64,000 bases of DNA, taken from NCBI RefSeq assembly GCF_002252525.1, contig NZ_NNRM01000015.1:1-64000 (forward strand), read 5' to 3'. The notes beneath the pieces were generated by a model that was not told where the DNA came from, searched no databases, and saw nothing but the letters and a program-made list of their open reading frames with translations. This stretch comes from Brucella pseudogrignonensis (GTDB lineage Bacteria > Pseudomonadota > Alphaproteobacteria > Rhizobiales > Rhizobiaceae). Both the position numbers and the translations under genes were made by a program. Positions 52,873-62,222 of this stretch are shown one piece after another. Numbering within the stretch: the first letter of the stretch is position 1; every line of letters starts with the position of its first letter.

Positions 52873-55713
52873 TCAGGCGGCAACGAAGTCCCGCTTCTTG
52901 TTGTAACGTCGGGTGATCCACTTCCGGATTTCGCTGAACCAAAGGACGCTGCTGCTCATCGCAAGGCAGAGCAACCATTGATCAAGTGACAAAGGCACCG
53001 TTCCGAACGCGGCGTTGAGAAAGCTCACATTGACGACTGCTATCTGCAGGACAACAGACAAGCCGACCGCCGCCCAAAGCCACCTGTTCGCGAACAAATA
53101 GCTGAACGCGCTGCTGGATTCTGATCGGGCGCTGAAGCAATTGAACAGTTGGGAGAAAACCAACACGGTGAACCCCGCCGTGCGTGCTCGTTCCAGGCTC
53201 TGAGACCCTTCGATGAGCCCGCCGGGCAGATAGAAATCCATGGTCAGAAGCGCTGCCAGCGCCATCACCAGGCCGAGCGCGATAACGCTCCGCCACATTT
53301 GCGCGTCGATTGCGTGCTCGTTGGATTTGCGAGGCGGTCGCGCCATCACGTCGTCCGTTTCCGGATCGATACCCATGGCAAGAGCAGGGCCGGAGTCCGT
53401 GATCAGATTGATCCAAAGGATTTGAGTTGCCAGCAGCGGAAGAACCAGTTCGCCACCGCCGGCGTCAGCCAATCCTATCATGCCCGCTCCGATGACGCCG
53501 AGGAAGACGGTCAGCACCTCGCCCATATTGGAAGACAAGAGATAGCGCAGGAATTTGCGTATATTGTCGAAGATTCCGCGTCCTTCCTGCACGGCGTCGA
53601 CGATCGTGGCGAAATTGTCGTCGGCCAGCACCATATTGGCCGCTTCCTTGGTAACTTCCGTCCCGTTGATTCCCATTGCGATGCCGATATCCGCCGCCTT
53701 CAACGCCGGCGCGTCGTTGACGCCGTCGCCCGTCATCGCCACGACATTGCCATCGGCCTGCAGAGCATCGACGATGCGCAGCTTGTGCACGGGAGCGACG
53801 CGGGCATAGACCGAAATCGTGCGAACTGCCGCCGCGAACGCGGCATCGTCCATTGCGTCGAGATCGGCCCCGGTCAAAGCCTTCGCGCCGCGATCGACGA
53901 TGCCAAGCAAAGCGGCTATGCGCGATGCCGTACGCGGATGGTCGCCGGTGATCATCATCACGCGTATTCCGGCCCGGCGGGCTTTCGATATGGCGACGGC
54001 CGCTTCTTGCCGAGGCGGATCGATGATCCCGACCGTGCCGACAAAGATCAGATCATGTTCAAGGTCTTCGCCCTCCTCCGTGTCTTCGCCATCGGCCAGC
54101 GGCCGATAGGCGACCGACAGAGTGCGCAAGGCGTCGTCGGAGAGCCGTTCAACTTCGGCGGCGGCATGCGCGCGCTGTCCGGCGTCGAATGGAACGACAT
54201 CCATACCGATCCGTACATGCGTACAACGAGCCATCAGAACATCCGGTGCTCCCTTGGTAACGAGAATCCGCTCGCTGCCATGCTCATGGTCGATCTCGAT
54301 GGTCGACATCATCTTGCGGTCTGAACTGAACGGAATTTCGTTGATGCGTTCGAAGCGTCGCCTGCGGCGGTCGTCAATTTCGAGCTTACGCTCGGCAACC
54401 AGAAAAGCGGCCTCAGTGGGATCGCCCTGAATTTCCCAGACTCCGTTCTCCGCCTGGCGCAGGGCAGCATTGCCAGCCAGACTGCCGCCGCTCAGAACCA
54501 CGATCTGCTCGGCGCGCAGAGGCCCCTTGAAACCTCCACCGCCCTCAACTTCCAGATTGCCGACAGGCGCATACCCGACGCCAGTGACACGGCTGCTGCC
54601 GGACGCCGTTACGATGCGCTCGACCGTCATTTCGGATCGGGTCAGCGTTCCTGTCTTGTCCGAACAGATGACGGAAGCCGAGCCGAGCGTCTCGACCGAC
54701 GAGAGCGTCTTGACCACGGCTTTTCGTCCCGCCATGCGTTGGACGCCAAGCGCGAGCACCAGGGACAATATGGCGGGGAGGCCTTCCGGGACTGCGGCGA
54801 CGGCCAGCGAAACGCCCATCAGCAAAACGGAAATTACGTCGGAAGGGCCGTGGATGTCGGAAACCAAAAGCACTGTCGCGACCACGACGATGGCGATGGC
54901 GACAACGGCAATCCCGAGCGCGCGGCCGACCCGGGCGACCTCCTTCTGCAAGGGTGTCGTTTCCTCCTTGCTGGCGTCCAGCATCTGCGCAATGGTGCCG
55001 ATTTCGGTCCGCATTGCGGTTCCGGTGACAATTGCACGACCAGTTCCCTGAACCACCGCGGTCCCTTTGAACACCATGCAGAAACGCTCGGCCAGCGGGG
55101 CAGGATGATGCAGAATGGCTGCATCCTTGAGGATGGCCTCGCTTTCGCCGGTGAGCGAGGCTTCCTGCACGCGAAGGCTTGCTGCGCTAAGCAACCTTGC
55201 ATCGGCTCCGACGGCGTCACCCTCCTCAAGCAGCAGGATGTCGCCCGGCACAAGCTCGGCGCAGGGAATGCGGATTCGCTCGCCGTCCCTCAGAACGGAG
55301 GAGGTAACGGCGGTCATTCGCGCCAGCGCGGCCACGGCATCAGCAGCTCTTGTTTCCTGCACGAAGCCAAGAGCTGCATTCGCCAGGACCACCATGGCTA
55401 TCACGACTGCGTCGATAGGCCAGCCCGCATGCCCGTCAATAGCCCATGCCGCGAGGGCGATAATAATTGCTCCGAGCAGCAGATACACGAGTGGATCCCG
55501 GAACTGGGAAAGCAGGCGCTGCCAGATAGGAATCGGCGGCACCGCACGCAGTTCGTTGGGACCATTTTCTGCCAGCCGGCGTGCTGCTTCCGTTCTTGTC
55601 AGACCGCGCTGGGCGTCACTGGCGAGTTTGTCTACGACTTCCTCCGCGACGCGGAGCGAGTAGTCATCCGGTGTCTGCGGGGCGCGACCGCAGGGATTTC
55701 CGTCGCCCTTCAT
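52873..55713 (-). CDS. P-type ATPase, Ca2+ type (P2A)
   Basis: A 946-residue cation pump. It has the N-terminal cation-ATPase domain, TGES in the actuator, the phosphorylation motif DKTGTLT, and TGDGVNDAPALK in the P domain. Ca2+-type transport residues are present: PEGLPA in helix M4 and WINLITDS in helix M6. About ten membrane helices. It resembles CtpF-type ATPases found among hypoxia-induced genes of mycobacteria. Ca2+ export is most likely; Mn2+ is possible. The upstream region has an inverted repeat at 55856. Confidence 0.93.
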   Translation of the reverse strand: MKGDGNPCGRAPQTPDDYSLRVAEEVVDKLASDAQRGLTRTEAARRLAENGPNELRAVPPIPIWQRLLSQFRDPLVYLLLGAIIIALAAWAIDGHAGWPIDAVVIAMVVLANAALGFVQETRAADAVAALARMTAVTSSVLRDGERIRIPCAELVPGDILLLEEGDAVGADARLLSAASLRVQEASLTGESEAILKDAAILHHPAPLAERFCMVFKGTAVVQGTGRAIVTGTAMRTEIGTIAQMLDASKEETTPLQKEVARVGRALGIAVVAIAIVVVATVLLVSDIHGPSDVISVLLMGVSLAVAAVPEGLPAILSLVLALGVQRMAGRKAVVKTLSSVETLGSASVICSDKTGTLTRSEMTVERIVTASGSSRVTGVGYAPVGNLEVEGGGGFKGPLRAEQIVVLSGGSLAGNAALRQAENGVWEIQGDPTEAAFLVAERKLEIDDRRRRRFERINEIPFSSDRKMMSTIEIDHEHGSERILVTKGAPDVLMARCTHVRIGMDVVPFDAGQRAHAAAEVERLSDDALRTLSVAYRPLADGEDTEEGEDLEHDLIFVGTVGIIDPPRQEAAVAISKARRAGIRVMMITGDHPRTASRIAALLGIVDRGAKALTGADLDAMDDAAFAAAVRTISVYARVAPVHKLRIVDALQADGNVVAMTGDGVNDAPALKAADIGIAMGINGTEVTKEAANMVLADDNFATIVDAVQEGRGIFDNIRKFLRYLLSSNMGEVLTVFLGVIGAGMIGLADAGGGELVLPLLATQILWINLITDSGPALAMGIDPETDDVMARPPRKSNEHAIDAQMWRSVIALGLVMALAALLTMDFYLPGGLIEGSQSLERARTAGFTVLVFSQLFNCFSARSESSSAFSYLFANRWLWAAVGLSVVLQIAVVNVSFLNAAFGTVPLSLDQWLLCLAMSSSVLWFSEIRKWITRRYNKKRDFVAA

Positions 55714-55855
55714 TCAGCAGTCCCTTCTGTGATCTCTCCATGTCTCGTTTCCAGGCAGGCACCAACCAATTGATCAGCGGGCCTGCTGGGGAGACATCGA
55801 CCTCATGCCCACAAGGAGCGTTTTAGCCCATCCGAGTGGGGAAGAATGTCATCGA

Positions 55856-55873
55856 GACAGGTGACGACCTGTC
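55856..55873. promoter_or_regulatory. Inverted repeat GACAGGT-N4-ACCTGTC
   Basis: Perfect 7-base arms with a GACG spacer in the 272-base gap between phosphoketolase and the P-type ATPase. It is 143 bases before the ATPase start. GTCATC half-sites flank it on both sides (55848 and 55871), but they do not form the regulon palindrome. An operator for a dimeric regulator is likely. Confidence 0.5.
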
Positions 55874-55985
55874 ATCAAGCCGCACAAGTGGCTACACGAA
55901 TGATCCGCCCCGGCTTGGAAGCGATGCAAGGTAAGGCACCGAACAGTATCAGCATTCTCCGGTTCCTGAGATGATTTCGTCAGCG

Positions 55986-58331
55986 TTAAGGCCACGTCCA
56001 GTCCCGGATTTCGGGCATATCTTCTCCATGTTCATACACATACGCCTTGTGCAGGACGAGCTTCTCCTGGAGTGCTGCAACGATCTCCGCTCCCTTCTCC
56101 TTCAGGACGGGAAGACGCTCGATCGCCTCGATGGCCAGATGAAACCGGTCCAACTCGTTGAGGACGGCCATATCGAAGGGCGTCGTCGTGGTCCCCTCTT
56201 CGATAAAGCCGCGCACATGGAAATTTGGATGGTTGGCGCGTTTGTAGACAAGGCGATGGATAAGGTAAGAATAGCCGTGATACGCAAAGACCACCGGTCG
56301 GTCGCGTGTGAAGATGCTGTCGAACTTCTCGTTAGAAATACCATGCGGGTGGTGTTGCGGCGATTGCAGCGCCATCAGGTCCACGACGTTCACGACTCGG
56401 ATGCGCAGATGTGGCAGAGCCTGCCGCAAGAGGTCGACAGCGGCGAGCGTTTCCATGGTCGGCACGTCGCCGGCGCAGGCCATCACGATGTCTGGCTCCA
56501 ATCCGTCCTCGGTTCCAGCCCAGTCCCATATTCCAAGGCCCGCCTCGCAGTGCTGCTCGGCCTCCGTCATGGTCAACCATTGAGGCGCGGGCTGTTTGCC
56601 AGCGACAATGACATTCACCCGATCCCACGTCTTGAGGCAATGATCGCCGACCCACAACAGGGTATTCGCATCCGGGGGCAGATAGACGCGGACGATGTCG
56701 GCGCTTTTGTTTGCAACGAGATCGATGAAGCCGGGATCCTGATGGCTGAACCCGTTATGATCCTGCCGCCATACATGAGAAGTCAGAAGATAGTTTAGCG
56801 AGGAGATCGGCTTGCGCCATTCCAGTTCGCGCGAAACCTTCAGCCATTTGGCGTGCTGGCTGAACATGGAGTCCACAATGTGGATGAACGCCTCGTAGCA
56901 AGAGAAGAACCCATGGCGGCCAGTGAGCAGGTAGCCTTCAAGCCATCCCTGGCACAGATGCTCGGACAGTACTTCCATAACGCGCCCGTCGGGCGACAGA
57001 TGATCGTCAGTTTCGAGCGTTTCGGCCATCCAGACCCGGTCCGTCGCTTCGAACACGCTGCCGAGCCGGTTGGAAGCCGTCTCGTCCGGCCCGAACACAC
57101 GGAAGTTCCGCTCGTCATCGTTGAGCCGTAGGACGTCGCGTAGATAATCGCCGAGAACTTTCGTCGCCTGCGCTTCCGCCGCGCCGGGCCGGCCGACCTC
57201 CACGGCATAGCTGCGGAAGTCGGGTGTACGCAGTTCCTTGCGCAGAAGGCCGCCGTTGGCATGCGGATTGGCGCCCATGCGCCGCGGACCCTTGGGTGCC
57301 AAGGCCTTGAGCTCTGCCTTCAGTGCGCCCCTTTCATCGAACAAGTCCTCCGGGCCGTAGCTCCGCAGCCATTCCTCGAGGATAGCGCGGTGTCCTTCGT
57401 CCTCGCGGCAATTCGCGACCGGCACTTGATGAGAGCGCCAGTGGTTCTCCACCATCTTGCCGTCCACGACCTTAGGTCCTGTCCAGCCCTTGGGGCTGCG
57501 CAGAATGATCATAGGCCACTGCGGGCGCACCGATGACGAGGATGCCTTCCCTCGGATCGCAGCGAGCCGATCGAAGACAGTGTCGAACACTCCGGCCATC
57601 TGCTGGTGCATTTCAGCGGGCTCGCTACCCTCGACAAAGAACGGCTCATAGCCGTAGCCGATGAAAAGATGCTGCAACTCGTCGTCGGAAAGCCGCGCAA
57701 GAACGGTGGGGTTGGCGATCTTGTAGCCGTTGAGGTGCAGGATGGGCAGAACCATTCCGTCACGGGCCGGATTGACAAATTTGTTAGAATGCCATGCGGC
57801 CGCGAGCGGTCCGGTTTCTGCCTCGCCGTCGCCTACCACGCAAGCCACCACCAAATCGGGATTGTCTAGCGCGGCGCCGTAGGCATGAACCAGCGCATAA
57901 CCCAGCTCACCGCCTTCATGGATCGAGCCTGGCGTCTCCGGCGCAACGTGGCTCGGAACGCCGCCTGGAAATGAGAATTGCTTGAACAGCCGTCTCATTC
58001 CGGGCTCATCATCACCTATCTCGGGATAGGTTTCGGAATAGACGCCTTCCAGCCAGGTATTCGCAACCATGCCGGGGCCACCGTGCCCAGGCCCGCAGAC
58101 ATAGAGGATGTCCGCGTCGCGCTCGGTGATGATCCGATTCAAATGCGCATAGATGAAGTTGAGCCCCGGGGTCGTTCCCCAATGCCCAAGGAGGCGCGGT
58201 TTGACATGCTCCGGTTTCAGCGGTTCGCGGAGTAACGGATTGTCCATCAGATAAATCTGGCCAACGGATAAATAATTGGCCGCACGCCAGTAGCGATCGA
58301 TTAGCGATAATTTTCTGGTATCAAGCGACAT
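55986..58331 (-). CDS. xfp: Phosphoketolase
   Basis: A 781-residue TPP enzyme converting xylulose 5-phosphate (and possibly fructose 6-phosphate) with phosphate to acetyl phosphate. The TPP motif is [18 protein letters not shown]. Other conserved parts: [12 protein letters not shown] and [17 protein letters not shown] near the N-terminus. The start at 58331 gives the normal [20 protein letters not shown] beginning. Its product feeds acetate kinase for ATP or Pta for acetyl-CoA and PHB. A regulon palindrome sits 141 bases upstream. Confidence 0.94.
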   Translation of the reverse strand: MSLDTRKLSLIDRYWRAANYLSVGQIYLMDNPLLREPLKPEHVKPRLLGHWGTTPGLNFIYAHLNRIITERDADILYVCGPGHGGPGMVANTWLEGVYSETYPEIGDDEPGMRRLFKQFSFPGGVPSHVAPETPGSIHEGGELGYALVHAYGAALDNPDLVVACVVGDGEAETGPLAAAWHSNKFVNPARDGMVLPILHLNGYKIANPTVLARLSDDELQHLFIGYGYEPFFVEGSEPAEMHQQMAGVFDTVFDRLAAIRGKASSSSVRPQWPMIILRSPKGWTGPKVVDGKMVENHWRSHQVPVANCREDEGHRAILEEWLRSYGPEDLFDERGALKAELKALAPKGPRRMGANPHANGGLLRKELRTPDFRSYAVEVGRPGAAEAQATKVLGDYLRDVLRLNDDERNFRVFGPDETASNRLGSVFEATDRVWMAETLETDDHLSPDGRVMEVLSEHLCQGWLEGYLLTGRHGFFSCYEAFIHIVDSMFSQHAKWLKVSRELEWRKPISSLNYLLTSHVWRQDHNGFSHQDPGFIDLVANKSADIVRVYLPPDANTLLWVGDHCLKTWDRVNVIVAGKQPAPQWLTMTEAEQHCEAGLGIWDWAGTEDGLEPDIVMACAGDVPTMETLAAVDLLRQALPHLRIRVVNVVDLMALQSPQHHPHGISNEKFDSIFTRDRPVVFAYHGYSYLIHRLVYKRANHPNFHVRGFIEEGTTTTPFDMAVLNELDRFHLAIEAIERLPVLKEKGAEIVAALQEKLVLHKAYVYEHGEDMPEIRDWTWP

Positions 58332-58897
58332 AATGTTCCTTGTTGCATCCACGTTGCTAAGCGCGAGATCGTGTTGGGACTTAAGAACTGGAAGCGATCT
58401 GCGCAAATATCACTGGCGATACAACTCGCGAGTGAACGACTGACCGCACGGTATATTTCTAACACCCAATGGTCAACGACTGATGACGATAGCTGATGCT
58501 GCGGGTATGTCACCTGATATTTGCATCGCGCTCCGGCGTCGAAATCAACAGGATCGGTTGTTCGGAGGCGGTTAGTCGGTCCCTCCTTCGCACCAATGCC
58601 CCTTAGGTTTCATTCCCTGAGAGCAGCCTTCCCGGTCGCCAGAAAGAGGCTGGAAATCATCTCGGCGGCGGCGCTGATGAACAGAGGTCCCCGCTAGCCT
58701 GAGAAATAGCCGAAGACCCATTGGCGCGGAGCATCGATAACTCGTGATAAACTGATGCAGGGCCGCTGAAACTATGGTGATTTAACCCGACGGACGTCTT
58801 CAGTTTCCACGATTCTGACGATCTGAATGTCCTCCTTTGCTGATTTCGTTTTCCCCCTCAAGGCAAACAGCAAGGTCACCTATGCCCTCTCGCACCG
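58332..58897. other. 566-base gap upstream of phosphoketolase
   Basis: Contains the phosphoketolase promoter region with palindrome site 5; beyond about 58520 I see no gene. Codon-like patterns are broken and the following segment is the IS5-type transposase remnant, so this looks like decayed DNA. Confidence 0.45.
58472..58487. promoter_or_regulatory. Regulon palindrome site 5 (before phosphoketolase)
   Basis: GTCAACGACTGATGAC: matches GTCAWC-N4-GWTGAY with both outer bases paired; 141 bases before the start codon at 58331. Confidence 0.6.
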
Positions 58898-59041
58898 CGC
58901 TACCGCCAGCGAGATCTCGTCGAGCGCTTTTCCAATCGCATCAAAAGCTTTGGACGAATCGCAACCAAGCACGACAGGCACGCACAAAACCGCCTCGCCG
59001 CGATCAAGCTCGTAGGAGGTCGTAGCTGGTGTCAAACGTAA
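58898..59041 (+). pseudogene. IS5-family transposase C-terminal remnant
   Basis: The frame encodes RYRQRDLVERFSNRIKSFGR followed by IATKHDRHAQNRLAAIKLV, which matches the end of IS5-type transposases (usual form ERFFNKLKQFRRIATRYEK). The phenylalanine of ERFF is replaced by serine. It stops at 59041. No start, catalytic core or terminal repeats were found; a relic of past IS activity at the border between phosphoketolase and the PHB cluster. Confidence 0.75.
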
Positions 59042-59192
59042 CGGGTCGACGGATTACCCTGTTAACTCCGCCGAAATGTTCGTTGATCCGCCTCGATCCG
59101 CGATCCCGGATCGACGGCGCCCGATGCGCAAGCGGTCATTGTTTTGAACGCTATTGACAAGCCGAACCCGATTTACATATGGTTCGCGCACT

Positions 59193-59208
59193 GTCATCAG
59201 CTGATGAT
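59193..59208. promoter_or_regulatory. Regulon palindrome site 6
   Basis: GTCATCAGCTGATGAT: a complete palindrome TCATCAGCTGATGA with G before it. First of a tandem pair, 492 bases before phaP. Confidence 0.6.
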
Positions 59209-59214
59209 TGAGTC

Positions 59215-59230
59215 GTCATCTACCGATGAT
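59215..59230. promoter_or_regulatory. Regulon palindrome site 7
   Basis: GTCATCTACCGATGAT: matches GTCAWC-N4-GWTGAY. It starts 22 bases after site 6, about two helical turns, allowing two dimers to bind the same DNA face. Confidence 0.6.
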
Positions 59231-59294
59231 AAAGAACGGCATCTAATTGATCGTAACTATAGTTTAAAGTTGTTCTTAGAATCTGGAGTCATGC

Positions 59295-59366
59295 ATGAGC
59301 ATCAAGGCGATTAATATTGAAACATATTCCGAACTACGGCGAGTAATACAAGTCTTATGGGCTTAA
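59295..59366 (+). CDS. Possible 23-residue small protein after the tandem palindromes
   Basis: ATG at 59295 preceded by GGAG at 59285-59288. The product (MSIKAINIETYSELRRVIQV...) has balanced, protein-like composition and starts 65 bases after palindrome site 7, a spacing close to that of sites 1 and 2. It may be a true small protein, or the 5' remnant of a larger gene. Short length makes chance occurrence possible. Confidence 0.35.
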   Translation: MSIKAINIETYSELRRVIQVLWA

Positions 59367-59699
59367 TTAAATATAGAACTTTTGTTCCCGGCTCGCTACC
59401 CTTAGCGCTGCAGACTTAGGTCTGTCTCTGGCCCGTTTGGAGGAGCTTGTGGGCATTCCCTCATCCGGACTGGTACATGCCAGCCGCAGATTTCTGTCAC
59501 GATCTCGACAAAAAGCAGGTTTGCTGGGAGCCAAATACAGGTCCAGCCAAAAGATCACGCGGCAGCTCGTCCCACATGCCTCGCCGCAGCATCCCATTTT
59601 CGGCTTCGCCGATGCGAGATGCAAGCGACTCCGCCGGGCGATCGAAGCGATGGTCTAAAATCCCGCCCCCGGGCAAATCAAAACCGAAGGAAGGTTTCC
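59367..59699 (+). other. 333-base region before phaP
   Basis: An open frame on + from about 59380 to 59658 gives a protein-like stretch (LATLSAADLGLSLARLEELVG, later HPIFGFADARCKRLRRAIEAMV) but its only candidate starts are TTG/GTG without a good ribosome-binding site. It may be a decayed gene. An AAGGAAGG site at 59687-59694 serves phaP. Confidence 0.4.
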
Positions 59700-60149
59700 A
59701 TGAGTGTCGACGTCGTGCCCCTTAAATTGCACAAAGCCAACCTTGAATTGCAGATTCAGATCAACCGCCTCCTCCAGGAGGGCGGCAAGCGGTGGGTCGA
59801 TGTTGCTTCCCAGGCGAGCGCCGAAGGCATCGCCGAGGTCAAGGCCGAGATCGAAGGCCTTCGCAAAGCCGAGAACTGGCAAAGCCTCGCGACACTGCCA
59901 GGCGAATCGTTCTGGCGGCAGTTACAGCAGCGTGTCGGAGATACGCAAGAGCTTACCCAAGTGGCGATCAGCAATCAGGCGGCGTTCACCAGTGGCCTCC
60001 AGGAGGCGATCGAAACCTGGCAGAAAGCTGTCAGCGAGACTGTGGGCGGCGTGGGTTCGGCGCAACCGATCCGGGACATCTTCAAGCAGTGGGCCAACCT
60101 CTGGCCTGTTCCGGGCGTGAAGACTTCTGAAAAATCCGCTGGCGCGTGA
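59700..60149 (+). CDS. phaP: Phasin
   Basis: A 149-residue amphipathic, helical protein of the phasin family that coats PHB granules. The first 60 residues contain LHKANLELQIQINRLLQEGGKRWVDVASQ; the C-terminal part has the typical QEAIETWQKAVSETVGG helix. The start at 59700 follows AAGGAAGG. It is 3 bases before phbB, so the two are cotranscribed. Confidence 0.88.
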   Translation: MSVDVVPLKLHKANLELQIQINRLLQEGGKRWVDVASQASAEGIAEVKAEIEGLRKAENWQSLATLPGESFWRQLQQRVGDTQELTQVAISNQAAFTSGLQEAIETWQKAVSETVGGVGSAQPIRDIFKQWANLWPVPGVKTSEKSAGA

Positions 60150-60152
60150 ACG

Positions 60153-60899
60153 ATGTCGACTGAACCAAGGACTGCTTTGGTGACCGGTGGCATGGGAGGC
60201 CTGGGCGAGGCAATCGCCCGGGCTCTACACGACGCAGGCCACAAGGTGCTCGTGACCCATGCACGCGACGAGGGTTCCGCCCGCGAATGGCTATCCGCCG
60301 AGAAAGCCAAAGGCTACAGTTTCGTTTCCTACGACGTGAATGTCGCCGATTTCAAGTCATGTCTGCGCATGGCCGAGCGCATCGGCACCGACGGCCATCG
60401 GGTCGACATTCTCGTCAACAACGCGGGCATCACCCGCGACGCCACGTTCCGCAAGCTCGAGAAGGAAAACTGGGACGCGGTCCTGCGGGTCAATCTCGAC
60501 TCGCTGTTCAACGTCACCAAGCCTCTCATCGACGGTATGCTCGAACGCGGCTGGGGGCGGATCATCAACATCTCATCGATCAACGGGAGCAAAGGCCAGT
60601 TCGGGCAAACTAACTACTCTGCCGCGAAGGCAGGTATCCATGGCTTCACCAAGGCGTTGGCTCAGGAAGTTGCCAGGAAGGGAATTACCGTCAACACGGT
60701 CTCGCCCGGCTATCTCGCCACCAAGATGGTGACAGCGGTCCCCGAGGATGTTCTCGCCAAGATCGTCGGCGCCATCCCGGTCGGGCGCCTCGGTGAACCC
60801 GACGAAATCGCGGCGCTCGTCGCCTTCATCGCAAGTGACGCCGCCGCCTACATGACCGGCAGCAACATCGCGATGAACGGCGGCCAGCACATGTACTGA
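60153..60899 (+). CDS. phbB: Acetoacetyl-CoA reductase
   Basis: A 248-residue short-chain dehydrogenase making (R)-3-hydroxybutyryl-CoA with NADPH. Cofactor loop TGGMGGLGE, NNAGITRD, and the catalytic Ser-Tyr-Lys in ISSINGSKGQFGQTNYSAAKAG. The PGYLATKMV segment is typical of PhbB. Supplies monomer to the phaC synthase at 31 kb. Confidence 0.94.
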   Translation: MSTEPRTALVTGGMGGLGEAIARALHDAGHKVLVTHARDEGSAREWLSAEKAKGYSFVSYDVNVADFKSCLRMAERIGTDGHRVDILVNNAGITRDATFRKLEKENWDAVLRVNLDSLFNVTKPLIDGMLERGWGRIINISSINGSKGQFGQTNYSAAKAGIHGFTKALAQEVARKGITVNTVSPGYLATKMVTAVPEDVLAKIVGAIPVGRLGEPDEIAALVAFIASDAAAYMTGSNIAMNGGQHMY

Positions 60900-60904
60900 C
60901 GCCG

Positions 60905-60955
60905 CGCCGGCACGCACGGGGCGAAAGGTCCCGCGTCGTCCCGTGCGTGCCGGCG
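60905..60955. terminator. Strong 16-base-pair hairpin between phbB and phbA
   Basis: CGCCGGCACGCACGGG at 60905-60920 pairs perfectly with CCCGTGCGTGCCGGCG at 60940-60955, leaving a 19-base loop. There is no T-tract; the sequence then leads to the AGGAG site of phbA at 60961-60965. It may be an RNase-protected processing point that sets different mRNA levels, or an attenuator. Confidence 0.7.
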
Positions 60956-60971
60956 ACTTAAGGAGTTGAGA

Positions 60972-62156
60972 ATGACGAAGGACGTCGCCGTACTGGCAGC
61001 AACACGGACCGGCATCGGTGCCTTCCAGGGCAGCCTTGCCAACCTGCCGGCCTCCGATCTCGGTGCCGCGCTGATCCGCAGCGTGCTCGAGGAGACGGGA
61101 ATCGCCCCCGAAGAAATCGATGAGGTCATTCTCGGGCAGGTCGTTTCGGCCGGAGGCGGACAGAATCCGGCGCGCCAGGCCGCCCTCAAGGCCGGCCTCC
61201 CCCATGCGGTGCCGGCACTCACGTTGAACAAGGTCTGCGGCTCGGGCCTGAAGGCGGTCCATCTTGCGGCTCAGGCGATCCGCGCCCGGGACGCCGATCT
61301 CGTTCTGGCCGGCGGCCAGGAGAACATGTCGCTTGCCCCCTATCTGCTGCCCAGGGCCCGCACGGGACTTCGGCTCGGCCATGCACAGATCGAGGACAGC
61401 CTGATCCGGGACGGTCTCTGGGACGCCTTCAACGATTGTCACATGGGCATCACGGCCGAGAACCTCGCGGAGCGCTATTCGATCACGCGTGAGGATCAGG
61501 ATGCGTTTGCCGCCGCCTCGCAGAACAAGGCCGTCACCGCGAGCGCTTCCGGCCGTTTCCGCGACGAGATCACACCGATCACCATTCCACAGCGCAGGGG
61601 TGACCCGGTCGTTTTCGACACCGACGAGCAACCGCGCGCGGACACGACGGCAGAAGGACTCGCCAAGCTCAAGCCGCCCTTTAGGAAGGACGGCACGGTG
61701 ACCGCTGGCAATGCCTCGACGATCAACGACGGCGCCGCCCTGCTCGTACTCGCCAGCGCGGCCAAGGCGAAGACCCTCGGGCTGCCCGTGCTGGGTTGGA
61801 TCAGAGGATATTCCAGCGCCGGCGTAGATCCCGCCATCATGGGCATTGGCCCGGTCAGCGCCACGCAGCGCACGCTCAAGCGGGCCGGCTGGACCATCGG
61901 CGATCTCGATCTCATCGAGGCCAACGAGGCTTTCGCGGCACAGGCGCTGGCTGTGAACAAGGAGCTCGGCTGGGATACTTCGAAGGTCAACGTCAACGGC
62001 GGCGCGATCGCGCTCGGGCATCCCATCGGCGCCTCGGGGGCGCGCATCCTTGTGACGCTCATTCATGAGATGCAACGACGTGGCGCGCGGAAAGGTCTGG
62101 CGACGCTGTGCATCGGTGGTGGACAGGGCGTGGCTCTGGCGCTGGAGGCGAACTGA
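60972..62156 (+). CDS. phbA: Acetyl-CoA acetyltransferase (beta-ketothiolase)
   Basis: A 394-residue thiolase condensing two acetyl-CoA. The nucleophile cysteine is in [11 protein letters not shown], the His is in [14 protein letters not shown], and the second Cys in CIGGGQG. The ATG at 60972 follows AGGAG; a TTG two codons earlier is less likely. First committed step for PHB. Confidence 0.95.
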   Translation: MTKDVAVLAATRTGIGAFQGSLANLPASDLGAALIRSVLEETGIAPEEIDEVILGQVVSAGGGQNPARQAALKAGLPHAVPALTLNKVCGSGLKAVHLAAQAIRARDADLVLAGGQENMSLAPYLLPRARTGLRLGHAQIEDSLIRDGLWDAFNDCHMGITAENLAERYSITREDQDAFAAASQNKAVTASASGRFRDEITPITIPQRRGDPVVFDTDEQPRADTTAEGLAKLKPPFRKDGTVTAGNASTINDGAALLVLASAAKAKTLGLPVLGWIRGYSSAGVDPAIMGIGPVSATQRTLKRAGWTIGDLDLIEANEAFAAQALAVNKELGWDTSKVNVNGGAIALGHPIGASGARILVTLIHEMQRRGARKGLATLCIGGGQGVALALEAN

Positions 62157-62222
62157 ACCGTCAGGTTGAGGCGCGAGCCTTCGTCCTGTCCTTGTCAAAT
62201 GGCGATGCATCGGAGGAAACCC

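Noticed and set aside
52771-52989. 72-codon + frame at the end of the P-type ATPase
   Set aside because: Mostly antisense of the ATPase C-terminus; no start signal.
60573-62210. 545-codon open frame on minus, antisense to phbB/phbA
   Set aside because: Arginine-, glycine- and histidine-rich mirror of two certain genes; no ribosome-binding site or family.
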